Assembly: GCF_049675895.1 (NCBI RefSeq)
Contig: NZ_CP183834.1
Span: forward strand, 2,914,001-2,978,000
Source of the DNA: Ampullimonas aquatilis
GTDB lineage: Bacteria; Pseudomonadota; Gammaproteobacteria; Burkholderiales; Burkholderiaceae_D
Reading direction: 5' to 3'
DNA length: 64,000 nucleotides
Positions 53,414 to 62,385 of the stretch are shown here, piece by piece; position 1 is the stretch's first letter, and each line of letters begins with the position of its first letter. The notes below the pieces were generated by a model, which saw only the letters and a list, made by a program, of their open reading frames with translations, was not told where the DNA came from and ran no database searches. The translations under genes were made by a program, and so were the position numbers.

Positions 53414-54181
53414 ATGAAAAACCGCTTACGTTTTGCCATTCGCTTCGCCACAGCTCATTTCTTGATCAGTCTGGGAATTGCTATCGTCAGCGCTGCTTTA
53501 GTTTTTATGGTCTGGTATCCAGGCGTATTGGCCAAATTGACGAGTGTCACCAAAATTTACTGGATCGTCCTGGGCGTTGATGTCACGCTCGGCCCACTCT
53601 TGACCTTGATTGTGGCCTCTCCCAAAAAAGGATTGCGTGAACGAATCAGTGATTTCGCCGTGATCGGGTTGATTCAGATCGCCGCACTCATCTATGGCAT
53701 GTCCACCGTCTTTGATGGTCGCCCGGCGTATATTGTTTATAACGTCGACCGTTTTGATGTCGTCGCCGCCAATGATTTAGATGAAGAAGATATCAAAACA
53801 GCCAAACCTGAATATCAAAAGCTGTCCTTCTTTGGCCCCAAATTAGTCGCTGCAATTGCACCAAGCGACCCGGATGAGCGTAACAAGCTAACACTTTCAT
53901 CTCTGGACGGTGGCAAAGACTTACCCCAACTACCCAAATATTACCTAGATTATGCAGACGTCAAACAGGCAGCCATTGATCACAGCCTTGATCTTTCAGT
54001 CGTGCGTGAAAAAAATCCTGATCAATTGGACAAGCTGCAAAAAGCCTTGACCAAAACCAACATACCGGAAGAGCAGATTCGTGTGCTGATTATCAAAGTC
54101 AAAAACTACTACATGACGGCCTTGATCGATAAGCGTGATGCCCATTTATTGGAAATTGTGGATTTGAAATCCTGGAATTAA
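53414..54181 (+). CDS. TfpX/TfpZ-family type IV pilin accessory protein
   Basis: A 255-residue membrane protein. Two to three N-terminal helices (about 17–105) with LGVDVTLGPLLTLIV and the polar loop SPKKGLRERISDF precede a C-terminal hydrophilic domain (about 110–255). This matches the pilin accessory proteins encoded beside some pilin genes, proposed to modulate pilin assembly. The position directly after the pilin gene supports it. Confidence 0.85.
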   Translation: MKNRLRFAIRFATAHFLISLGIAIVSAALVFMVWYPGVLAKLTSVTKIYWIVLGVDVTLGPLLTLIVASPKKGLRERISDFAVIGLIQIAALIYGMSTVFDGRPAYIVYNVDRFDVVAANDLDEEDIKTAKPEYQKLSFFGPKLVAAIAPSDPDERNKLTLSSLDGGKDLPQLPKYYLDYADVKQAAIDHSLDLSVVREKNPDQLDKLQKALTKTNIPEEQIRVLIIKVKNYYMTALIDKRDAHLLEIVDLKSWN

Positions 54182-54254
54182 GAAAGCTATCCGGCCAATC
54201 CAGGCGGGATTGATAGAGGAGTCAAAATGTCACGAGTGCTTTAGACTAAGCAAC

Positions 54255-54734
54255 TCAAGCACCCGCCGTCCAGCTACCGCTCTTGCCACCATGCTTTTCC
54301 AGCAGGCGGACATTACCCATCACCATGCCCCGATCAACGGCCTTGCACATATCGTAAATCGTCAATAGGCCGACTTGCACGGCGGTGAGTGCTTCCATTT
54401 CAACCCCGGTCTGGCCGGTGGTTTCTGCCTGTACCATGCAAACCACTGTGTGCCTATCGGCTTCCACCACAAACTCGACCGAAACCTTGCTCAGAGCCAA
54501 GGGATGGCATAGGGGAATCAGATCAGCCGTTCTTTTACTGGCCATGATGGCAGCAATCCGTGCCACGCCCAGCACATCTCCTTTTTTGGCCTGCCCCGCA
54601 ACAATCAAGGCCAGTGTCGCGGGTTGCATGACAATCTCACCAACGGCAACCGCAATCCGGTGAGTCGCCACTTTTTGGCTGATATCGACCATCTGCGCCT
54701 GGCCTTGTGAATCAAAATGCGTTAATTGCGACAT
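54255..54734 (-). CDS. moaC: Cyclic pyranopterin monophosphate synthase
   Basis: MoaC carries out the second step of molybdenum cofactor synthesis. The 159-residue product has GKVATHRIAVA-type N-terminal residues (SQKVATHRIAVAVG), the catalytic PLCHPLALSKV and the GVEMEALTAVQVGLLTIYDMCKA core. It is convergent with the pilin accessory gene and divergent from the M48 protease gene. Confidence 0.96.
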   Translation of the reverse strand: MSQLTHFDSQGQAQMVDISQKVATHRIAVAVGEIVMQPATLALIVAGQAKKGDVLGVARIAAIMASKRTADLIPLCHPLALSKVSVEFVVEADRHTVVCMVQAETTGQTGVEMEALTAVQVGLLTIYDMCKAVDRGMVMGNVRLLEKHGGKSGSWTAGA

Positions 54735-54940
54735 AAACTATTCAATCAAAAGGGTTTCAAAACTAAATTCAAATTAGCGATTGAACGGGTTCAAACAACC
54801 ACCGACCGAACTATTCGGCAAGGCGGTTATCATAACAGGCAGTCACTACTTCGTTAATCCTGCAAAGTGCTCTCATACTGAAGCCATTTTTGCTACTGAC
54901 AATACCGTTTTTTGAGCCGCTTTTTTTAAGTTCATCCTTC

Positions 54941-56593
54941 ATGCCAAGACATTTTTGCACTCCACACTCACTTTCTACATCGGCCTTATCAGGTAAGCAG
55001 CCAGTCTTCCACAGACTGGTCAAACCGCTGCTGGTCAGTTTGTTGTTGAGCTGGAATAGTCCACTGTTGCTGGCGCAAAGCAGTCCGTCCGAAGTTATTA
55101 TCAATCGGCCTGACAATATTGAGCTACCTACTTTAGGAGATGCCGCCAGTGAAGACTTGTCGCCTGCGGCTGAACGGCGCATTGGTGTACAGGCCATGCA
55201 GCAGATCCGGCAAGACCCGGATTACATCGACGACGGTTTACTCACTGACTACCTCAATGGCTTTGCCTACCAGTTGTTATCGGCTGCCCGCGTCAGCGAT
55301 ATTGGTCTGGGTGCGTCCGACTTTGAACTGTTTGGTGTGCGTGATACCAATATCAACGCCTTTGCCATGCCCGGCGGTTTTATTGGCGTCAACACGGGTC
55401 TGTTGGTGGCGGCACAAACTGAATCCGAACTGGCTTCGGTATTGGCTCACGAATGTGGCCACGTCTTGCAACGCCATTTGGCGCGCCAACTCGGCCTGCA
55501 AAAACAGACCAGCCCGATTGCGATTGCGGCACTGATTCTGGCTCTGCTCGCCGCCCGTTCCAATCCGGATGCCGCAATTGGTGGCGCTTTGACCGGTCAG
55601 GCAGCCGCGCTGCAAAAGCAACTCAACTTCAGCCGCGATGCCGAACGCGAAGCTGACCGGGTTGGGTTTCAATTACTGCGCGATGCCGGTTATGACGTCA
55701 ATGGCATGCCCGGCTTTTTCACGCGCCTGCAAAATGCCACGCGAGCTTATGACAGCGCCGCCCCGGTTTACCTGCGCACCCACCCGCTGACCACCGAACG
55801 GATTGCCGACATTCAAAACCGCGCCCGCAATGCCCGTGGCAAACCTTATACCGACTCACCCGAATTTGTTCTGCTCAAGGCACGAGCTCGCGTGCTGCAA
55901 ACCGTGTCGGTACAAACCCAGCTTGATGCACGCAATTATTTTGACAACCAACTCAAGCGCAGCAATTTGAGCCCCAATGACGAACTCGGTGTACGGTATG
56001 GCATCGCCCTGCTGGATTTGCGCGACAACCGGGTGGCCGTGGCCAAAGCCGCCCTGCCCGACCTGCAAAATCGGCTCAAGCAAATTGCCAAACGCAGCAG
56101 CCCCGTACTCGAAGAGCTGGGGATTGAAATTGCCATGCAGGACAACCGCGCTAATGACGCTGTCAAACTGGCTGAAAATGCGCGCCGCCAGTTTCCGCTA
56201 TCTCGTGCCTTGAGCCTGGATTACGCCAGGGCTTTGCAAAAAGCCGATCGGCATGCCGAAGCGGTGGCGTATTTGCGCGATCAGGTGCAACTCTATCGCC
56301 AGGAAGGTGCGCTATGGGATTTGCTCGCCACCAGTTATGACGCTCTGCATAAGCGTTCGCTGCAAATGGCGGCATCAGCGGAAAGCGCCATGCTCAAAGG
56401 GCAAACCCTGGGTGCGGTGCAGCTGCTGGAAAATGCGCGACGCGTCAATGATGCCGACTTTTACGATATGTCGATCATCGATTCGCGCTACAAAGAAGTG
56501 CAAAACAAGGCTCGGGAAGAACTCGCAGAACGTGGCAATAATCGCCGAAATATTGCTGAAAACAGCAATACTCTCCTGGAGCATCACCATTAA
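54941..56593 (+). CDS. M48 metalloprotease with TPR repeats (BepA/YfgC-like)
   Basis: A periplasmic zinc protease of about 550 residues for outer-membrane protein quality control. A long N-terminal region with a hydrophobic stretch (about residues 30–48) acts as the signal peptide. The peptidase domain has LAHECGHVLQRH with the HExxH at about 170 and the third ligand in READRVG. C-terminal helical repeats follow. The listed ATG is preferred to the in-frame TTG at 54890. A dispersed repeat overlaps its last codons and stop. Confidence 0.92.
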   Translation: MPRHFCTPHSLSTSALSGKQPVFHRLVKPLLVSLLLSWNSPLLLAQSSPSEVIINRPDNIELPTLGDAASEDLSPAAERRIGVQAMQQIRQDPDYIDDGLLTDYLNGFAYQLLSAARVSDIGLGASDFELFGVRDTNINAFAMPGGFIGVNTGLLVAAQTESELASVLAHECGHVLQRHLARQLGLQKQTSPIAIAALILALLAARSNPDAAIGGALTGQAAALQKQLNFSRDAEREADRVGFQLLRDAGYDVNGMPGFFTRLQNATRAYDSAAPVYLRTHPLTTERIADIQNRARNARGKPYTDSPEFVLLKARARVLQTVSVQTQLDARNYFDNQLKRSNLSPNDELGVRYGIALLDLRDNRVAVAKAALPDLQNRLKQIAKRSSPVLEELGIEIAMQDNRANDAVKLAENARRQFPLSRALSLDYARALQKADRHAEAVAYLRDQVQLYRQEGALWDLLATSYDALHKRSLQMAASAESAMLKGQTLGAVQLLENARRVNDADFYDMSIIDSRYKEVQNKAREELAERGNNRRNIAENSNTLLEHHH

Positions 56594-56656
56594 TTAACCC
56601 ATTAGGTGCGTATTTATTGCTTCTATTTTTTTACTATAGGGAAGTATAAAAATACA
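56578..56656 (-). repeat. Dispersed intergenic element, copy H (inverted)
   Basis: Read on the minus strand it has TATACTTCCCTATAG with an A/T-rich partner, ATAGAAGC, the core AATAAATACGCACC and an end ATGCTCC that overlaps the final codons of the M48 protease gene. It is aligned by eye to copies B and C. Confidence 0.65.
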
Positions 56657-56659
56657 TTA

Positions 56660-56921
56660 AACCGCCAAGATGCCAAGCGCGCCAAAAAGAACCTTGAAGG
56701 TCAAAGCACTTGCCACAAAGACACAAAGGACACGAAGAAAGAGCCGTCCCTATCATTTTGCCTGAGCAGTGCTGTTGATACACGGGGACAAAGGAATACG
56801 CTGTCTCCAGACTGCGCAGGCTTTACTGACACTACTCACACAAGATTTTTCTTGGTGCTCTTTGTGTCTTCGTGGTGAAAAGCATGGGTTTTTCCTTGGC
56901 GCACTTGGCGTCTTGGCGGTT
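56660..56921. repeat. Nested palindromic element with 9-bp-periodic arms
   Basis: The outer arms 56660–56686 and 56895–56921 are near-perfect inverted copies of AACCGCCAAGA plus two more GCCAAG units, about 24 of 27 positions. The inner arms 56711–56742 and 56845–56878 are inverted copies of a CCACAAAGA/CACAAAGGA/CACGAAGAA series. Each arm is a run of three units of about 9 bp. The centre has GTCCC and GGGGAC. The 90-residue frame through it is not considered a gene. Confidence 0.75.
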
Positions 56922-56945
56922 CAAATCAGTTAATTCAAACCCAAC

Positions 56946-57536
56946 TTAACGCGGCTGATTGAGCCAGCCAAATTGTGCAGCGGCCTGGGCGCGTTGCAGC
57001 GTCTGCACCGTGAGTGTTTGGTCAGGCAAATGCAGCCTCCACGCAGGCAGGTTGGTCATTACCTTGGGCGCCGCTTGATTCTCACCCTCAATCGGCACCA
57101 GATAATCGGCCAGCATCACCAAATCCAGATCATGCAGCAAGCCCACGCCATGCTCGGTCTGCAGCAACAAATTACCCGATTCATCCAGCCAGGCCGCTTG
57201 CGCTGTCGCCACCAGGCCGGTATGCGTAGTCAACGGCGTTGCGCTGACAGCATGCCAGCGCAAGACCCACGGCGCATAGGCCAAATCCACATAGACTTTT
57301 TGCGGGCCATTCTGAAAAAACCAGGCACCGGCATAAGGGCCAGCCAATTCCTGCGCGTAATTGCGGTTGATGAAACCATTCAGTGCTTCATGGCGAATCA
57401 CATCACCGGGCAGCCCTGCTGCTTGCGCGGCGGCATCACGCATGCGCCACTGGCCGCGCGCATCCAGCGCCAGCCAGCCAAAACAGGCTGGCACATTGGG
57501 CCATTTGCGTAAAGCCTGTAAAACCTGTTCATCCAT
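56946..57536 (-). CDS. Conserved hypothetical protein
   Basis: The product is a 196-residue cytosolic protein without signal peptide or membrane segment. It is rich in Ala, Leu and Trp, with WPNVPACFGWLALDARGQW at the start and VYVDLAYAPWVLRWHA in the middle. I do not recognise the family. It overlaps the upstream YheT-like gene by 8 bp, so the two are translationally coupled, and GAGG lies before the ATG. It is convergent with the M48 gene. Confidence 0.75.
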   Translation of the reverse strand: MDEQVLQALRKWPNVPACFGWLALDARGQWRMRDAAAQAAGLPGDVIRHEALNGFINRNYAQELAGPYAGAWFFQNGPQKVYVDLAYAPWVLRWHAVSATPLTTHTGLVATAQAAWLDESGNLLLQTEHGVGLLHDLDLVMLADYLVPIEGENQAAPKVMTNLPAWRLHLPDQTLTVQTLQRAQAAAQFGWLNQPR

Positions 57537-58509
57537 GCTCACGCCTCTGTGCCTTGAAAAACTTCAGTACCCGTACTGGCAACCAGTCGATCGAACCCGG
57601 CCAACTACCCGATAAAAACCCCACATGGCCACCCTGCTCAGGCTGTTCCAACGTCACTGCGGCACTCACATCGGCCTGCCTGGGCAGTACCTGTGCGGGC
57701 AAAAAAGGATCATTGCGGGCATTGATGATCAGCGTCGGTTGGGTGATGCCCTTGAGCACATGCTTGCCGGAAGCACGATGCCAATAATCGTCGGTGCTGC
57801 GATAGCCATGCAAGGGTGCGGTGACCACATTGTCAAATTCGTACAAATCTCGGCTTTGCAACATGATCTGACGATCAAACAAATCCGGAAAATGCTGCAG
57901 CTTGTGCAGGCACTTGCGCTTGAGGGTGCGCAAAAACATGCGCGTGTAGAACATGTTAAAACCCTGCGAGAGTGCCTTACCGCCCGCAGCCAGATCAAGC
58001 GGTGCAGAGACAATCGCCGCCGCATCAACCAAATTGGCGCGCTCACCTTCTTCGCCCAAAAAACGCACCAACGCATTGCCGCCCAGTGAAATACCTACCA
58101 CAAAGAGCGGTCCCGCATGTTCAGCCCGAAATTTTTTGAGGATCCAGGCAATTTCGGTCGAATCGCCCGAATGGTAAAAGCGTGGTGCCTGATTGGGCTC
58201 ACCGGAACAGCCCCGAAAATGTGGCACGGCACCGCGCCAGCCGAGCTGAATCACCGCACCCATCAAGGCGCGTGCATAATGACTTTGCGAACTGCCTTCC
58301 AGACCATGAAACATCACCACCAAAGGTTTGGCTCGACCAATATGCTGATTATTGAGCAACCAGTCGACGTCAATAAAATCATCATCGGGCGTACTCCAGC
58401 GTTCGCGCCGATACGTTGGCCTGGGAAACCGGCTGCGCCCCAGCAGCGCCGGATAAATGGTTTGGGCATGGGCACTGGCCAACCAGTTGCTACCGTGAAA
58501 TTCGCTCAT
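57529..58509 (-). CDS. YheT-family alpha/beta hydrolase
   Basis: A 326-residue cytosolic hydrolase of the UPF0017/YheT family. The HGLEGSSQSHYAR motif is followed by the nucleophile elbow GISLGGNALVRFLGE and a late Asp/His pair (ARNDPFLP, GGHVGFL). The substrate is unknown. The in-frame start could also be nine codons upstream. The preceding NTF2-like gene may be co-transcribed. Confidence 0.9.
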   Translation of the reverse strand: MSEFHGSNWLASAHAQTIYPALLGRSRFPRPTYRRERWSTPDDDFIDVDWLLNNQHIGRAKPLVVMFHGLEGSSQSHYARALMGAVIQLGWRGAVPHFRGCSGEPNQAPRFYHSGDSTEIAWILKKFRAEHAGPLFVVGISLGGNALVRFLGEEGERANLVDAAAIVSAPLDLAAGGKALSQGFNMFYTRMFLRTLKRKCLHKLQHFPDLFDRQIMLQSRDLYEFDNVVTAPLHGYRSTDDYWHRASGKHVLKGITQPTLIINARNDPFLPAQVLPRQADVSAAVTLEQPEQGGHVGFLSGSWPGSIDWLPVRVLKFFKAQRREHG

Positions 58510-58593
58510 CTGGCTTTGATGCACAGATCCACCCACCGATTGGTGAGCGTAATTTTCATGACAAGCAACCAGGTTGACAAAAACGCAATCCCA

Positions 58594-59040
58594 TCAATGC
58601 AAGGTATCCGGGCGGTCATTGCTGATCCCGCTGGTCTGCCACTCGGCCAATGGCGAGGCATGATGCAGCACCATGCGCCAGCCTTGCGGATATTTGATAT
58701 AGACATTGGTGGCCATGACGGCCGCATTCATCTGCTGCTGTTTATCGGTGCCCGGCAGATGCAATAACTCAATCACATGATGGATTGAATTGGTCAGCGT
58801 GTTGAGGACCCGCACCTCGCCCAAAGTCATTGGCAAAACACCCAGACTGAAGATTTCCTCATATGACTGGCGAATTGCCGTCAAACCCACCAGACGACCA
58901 CCATTGGGATGAATACAGACGACTTCTTCTTCATCTGCCCACAAATCCATCAGAGCCTGAATATCACCCTTGGCGAGCGCCTCATAAAACGCGGTTTCAA
59001 CTTCTTCGGCACTTCCAAACAAACGGTGCACACTTGGCAT
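58594..59040 (-). CDS. NTF2-like (SnoaL/DUF4440-type) protein
   Basis: The protein has about 148 residues and a cone-shaped alpha+beta fold typical of the NTF2-like group: VETAFYEALAKGDIQALMDLWADEE, then CIHPNGGRLVG and the terminal YIKYPQGWRMVLHHASP. Function is unknown. The ATG at 59040 with AAGGG upstream is preferred to the TTG at 59058. Confidence 0.8.
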   Translation of the reverse strand: MPSVHRLFGSAEEVETAFYEALAKGDIQALMDLWADEEEVVCIHPNGGRLVGLTAIRQSYEEIFSLGVLPMTLGEVRVLNTLTNSIHHVIELLHLPGTDKQQQMNAAVMATNVYIKYPQGWRMVLHHASPLAEWQTSGISNDRPDTLH

Positions 59041-59058
59041 GACGAACCCTTTTGACAA

Positions 59059-59362
59059 ATTAGACCAACAATTTGCTAGCGCAAATATTTCGACTCTTGA
59101 ATTCTAACGGTTAGCCCCCATAGAAGACAGTCTGACGGGATCACAGAGATAAAAAAAGACTGTCATCCCCATGTTAAAATCATCGGTTACTTTAGCGGGC
59201 TGTCTTTGGTGCAGATTTGTCACACGCGTTGTCGCACGATCTGTCTCAAACTCAACCCGTTTTTAGCCTTGACCACTTGCAAGCCAATCAGGAGGAACTC
59301 CGTTTGCTTGCAAAGGTCTGGGTTGGCAATTGCCGAATCACCTTTTTTATTGGCCCATACAC
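59059..59362. other. Divergent region upstream of secA
   Basis: These 304 bases hold no sure gene. A GGAGG (59291–59295) is not positioned for the secA start but fronts other short frames that run over the secA start (see findings). A weak TTAAAAT (-10-like) occurs near 59172. Confidence 0.5.
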
Positions 59363-62137
59363 ATGCTCTCAGGCTTGCTCACCTCGGTTTTTGGTAGTCG
59401 CAACCAGCGTCTGCTCAAGCAGTATCAGAAAAAAGTTAACACGATCAACGCGCTGGAACCTGGCCTGGAAAAACTTTCTGACGAACAGCTTAAAGCCAAA
59501 ACAGTCGAATTCAAAGAACGCCTGACCAAAGGTGAAACCCTCGACGACTTGCTTGCCGAAGCCTTTGCCGTTTGTCGCGAAGCCAGTAAACGGGTTTTCA
59601 AGATGCGCCACTTTGATGTGCAGCTGATTGGCGGCATGGTCTTGCACGACGGCAAGATTGCCGAGATGCGCACCGGTGAAGGAAAAACCCTGACCGGTAC
59701 ACTGCCCGTCTACCTCAATGCCTTAACCGGCAAGGGTGTGCATGTGGTGACGGTGAATGATTACCTCGCCCAGCGCGATGCCGAGTGGATGGGCCGTCTG
59801 TATCAATGGCTCGGTCTGTCGATCGGCATCAACCTGTCGCACATGGCGCATCCGGTTAAACAGGCCGCTTATGCTGCCGACATTACCTACGGTACCAATA
59901 ACGAATACGGCTTTGACTACCTGCGTGACAATATGGTCTATGAGCAGCGTGAACGTGTTCAGCGCCCGCTCAATTTTGCCATTGTCGATGAGGTGGATTC
60001 GATCCTGATTGACGAAGCCCGCACGCCGCTGATCATCTCTGGCCAGGCCGAAGACCATACCGAAATGTATGTGCGCATCAACGCGGTGCCACCGCTGCTG
60101 GATCAGCAGATTGGCGAAGAACAGGCCGATGGCACGGGCGTGGAAAAACCCGGCGATTACACCGTCGATGAAAAGGGTCATCAGGTCTTGTTGACGGAAG
60201 CCGGTCATGAAAAGGCCGAGCGCATTCTCACCGACATGGGCCTCCTGCCTGAAAACGCCTCTTTGTACGACCCCGCCAACATCACCCTGGTGCATCATCT
60301 GTATGCTGCCTTGCGCGCGCATTCGCTGTATCACAAGGACCAGCAATACGTGGTGCAAAACGGTGAAGTCATCATCGTCGATGAATTCACCGGCCGCCTG
60401 ATGAATGGGCGTCGCTGGTCTGATGGTCTGCATCAGGCGGTTGAAGCCAAAGAAGGTGTGAAGATCCAGAACGAAAACCAGACGCTGGCCTCCATCACCT
60501 TCCAGAACTATTTCCGGATGTACAACAAGCTGGCCGGCATGACCGGTACGGCCGATACCGAAGCGTTTGAATTCCAGCAAATCTACACGCTGGAAACCGT
60601 GGTGATTCCACCCAACCGCATCAGCAAACGGACCGACAAGCAAGACCAGGTATACAAGACCGCGCAGGAAAAATATCAGGCCATGCTGACCGATATCAGC
60701 GACTGCTACAGCCGCGGTCAGCCAGTGCTGGTTGGTACAACATCGATTGAAAATTCTGAGTTGATCTCCGGCCTGCTCACCAAAGCCAAGCTGCCGCATA
60801 ATGTGCTCAACGCCAAGCAGCATGCGCGTGAAGCGGAAATCATCGCCCAGGCGGGTCGCCCCAAACAGATCACCATCGCCACCAATATGGCCGGTCGTGG
60901 TACTGATATTGTGCTGGGCGGCAATGTGGAAAAACAGATCGAGCTAATCAACGCCGATGAAGCGATTCCTGAAGAAGAAAAAGCTGCGCGCGCCAAAAAA
61001 CTGCAGGACGAATGGCAATCTTTGCATGATCAGGTATTGGTCGCCGGTGGTCTGCACATCATGGGTACCGAACGCCATGAATCCCGCCGCGTCGACAACC
61101 AGTTGCGTGGTCGTGCCGGTCGTCAGGGTGATCCGGGTTCATCCCGTTTTTATCTGTCACTGGATGATCCACTGTTGCGCATTTTTGCGGGCGACCGTGT
61201 GCGTGCCATCATGGAACGCCTCAAGATGCCGGAAGGCGAAGCAATTGAATCGGGTCTGGTGACGCGTTCGATTGAATCTGCCCAGCGCAAGGTCGAGGCG
61301 CGCAACTTTGATATTCGTAAACAACTGCTTGAATATGATGATGTGTCCAATGATCAGCGCAAGGTCATTTACCAGCAGCGCAATGAACTGCTCGAAGCCG
61401 ACGACATCAGCGAAACCATTACTGCCTTGCGCCAGGGTGTCTTTGTCGACCTGTTCCGCACCTATGTACCGGCTGACTCCATTGAGGAACAATGGGATCT
61501 GGTGGCACTGGATCAGGTCTTGCGTGACGACTGGCAACTGACCATTTCACTGGCTGCGCTGGCACAGGAAAACAAGCAGATCACCGATGATGAACTGCTT
61601 GACGCCCTGCTCGAACACGCCAATAAAACCTACGAAGACAAGCTCGCCATGGTGGGCAAGGAAGGCTTTGCCGGCTTTGAACGCTCGGTCATGTTGCAAA
61701 GTCTGGATGGTCATTGGCGTGAACATCTGGCCGCACTGGATCATCTGCGCCAGGGTATTCATTTGCGTGGCTATGCCCAAAAGAACCCCAAGCAAGAATA
61801 CAAACGCGAAGCCTTTGAACTGTTTGGTCAATTGCTGGAACTGGTCAAAACCGAAGTCACCAAGATCATCATGACCGTGCGTGTTGCCTCACCCGAGCAA
61901 CTCGAAGCCGCGCAAGAACAGATTGCGGATCATAGCGTGCCCGCCAATGTCAGCTTTCAACATGCCGAGTTTGATGAAAATGTGGCCCCGGAAGACTTGC
62001 TCGCGCCACCCCAACTCAATAATGAACCCGCCAAACAGCAACCAATTGTGAACGCCTTGCCCAAGGTGGGTCGCAACGACCCTTGCCCTTGCGGCAGCGG
62101 TAAAAAGTACAAGCAGTGTCACGGCCAGTTAAGCTGA
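59363..62137 (+). CDS. secA: Preprotein translocase ATPase SecA
   Basis: SecA drives protein export through SecYEG. The 924-residue product has MRTGEGKTL (Walker A, about residue 103), the DEAD-type motifs VDEVDSILID and the IATNMAGRGTDI motif. The C-terminal zinc finger reads NDPCPCGSGKKYKQCHG. The start at 59363 (MLSGLLTSVFGSRN) matches the family; the upstream in-frame TTG would add 11 residues. No clear ribosome-binding site precedes it. Confidence 0.97.
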   Translation: MLSGLLTSVFGSRNQRLLKQYQKKVNTINALEPGLEKLSDEQLKAKTVEFKERLTKGETLDDLLAEAFAVCREASKRVFKMRHFDVQLIGGMVLHDGKIAEMRTGEGKTLTGTLPVYLNALTGKGVHVVTVNDYLAQRDAEWMGRLYQWLGLSIGINLSHMAHPVKQAAYAADITYGTNNEYGFDYLRDNMVYEQRERVQRPLNFAIVDEVDSILIDEARTPLIISGQAEDHTEMYVRINAVPPLLDQQIGEEQADGTGVEKPGDYTVDEKGHQVLLTEAGHEKAERILTDMGLLPENASLYDPANITLVHHLYAALRAHSLYHKDQQYVVQNGEVIIVDEFTGRLMNGRRWSDGLHQAVEAKEGVKIQNENQTLASITFQNYFRMYNKLAGMTGTADTEAFEFQQIYTLETVVIPPNRISKRTDKQDQVYKTAQEKYQAMLTDISDCYSRGQPVLVGTTSIENSELISGLLTKAKLPHNVLNAKQHAREAEIIAQAGRPKQITIATNMAGRGTDIVLGGNVEKQIELINADEAIPEEEKAARAKKLQDEWQSLHDQVLVAGGLHIMGTERHESRRVDNQLRGRAGRQGDPGSSRFYLSLDDPLLRIFAGDRVRAIMERLKMPEGEAIESGLVTRSIESAQRKVEARNFDIRKQLLEYDDVSNDQRKVIYQQRNELLEADDISETITALRQGVFVDLFRTYVPADSIEEQWDLVALDQVLRDDWQLTISLAALAQENKQITDDELLDALLEHANKTYEDKLAMVGKEGFAGFERSVMLQSLDGHWREHLAALDHLRQGIHLRGYAQKNPKQEYKREAFELFGQLLELVKTEVTKIIMTVRVASPEQLEAAQEQIADHSVPANVSFQHAEFDENVAPEDLLAPPQLNNEPAKQQPIVNALPKVGRNDPCPCGSGKKYKQCHGQLS

Positions 62138-62217
62138 CATAGTACGGTAACACGATCGCGCCGCCCAGCCCGACCATCTTGGTTCGAGTTGGGCAAAAAC
62201 GGATACCCCGCCCCGTA

Positions 62218-62250
62218 TAAAATAGCCCCTCTGGAAGGGGCTATTTTATT
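62218..62250 (+). terminator. Intrinsic terminator of secA
   Basis: TAAAATAGCCCCT (62218–62230) pairs with AGGGGCTATTTTA (62236–62248) with a 5-base loop and A/T-rich ends. Confidence 0.9.
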
Positions 62251-62291
62251 TACCTGAGCAGATGGTTTTAATCAATAAAACTCGTTTTGAC

Positions 62292-62364
62292 GGGAGTATC
62301 CGCTCTTATTAAGTAATTGATTGAGTGCTTCATTGTGTACTTTAACGGGTTGAGTGAAGCACTC
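62292..62364 (-). repeat. Dispersed intergenic element, copy I (inverted)
   Basis: Read on the minus strand it has a core near GAAGCACTCAATC and ends in ATACTCCC. It also carries a 10-bp inverted repeat, GAGTGCTTCA (62323–62332) and TGAAGCACTC (62355–62364). It lies 22 bp from the stop of the glutathione peroxidase gene. Confidence 0.55.
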
Positions 62365-62385
62365 CTGCACTACGCAATCGGCCCA

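Noticed and set aside
56606..56878. 90-codon frame inside the nested palindrome
   Set aside because: Its sequence is made by reading the repeat arms in frame; no independent evidence of translation was seen.
59217..59362. A SecM-like arrest peptide upstream of secA
   Set aside because: No FxxxxWIxxxxGIRAGP-type sequence occurs in any frame; only the misplaced GGAGG was kept as a finding.
59723..60823. 366-codon minus-strand open frame opposite secA
   Set aside because: It is antisense to the conserved secA ATPase core; no family features are visible.
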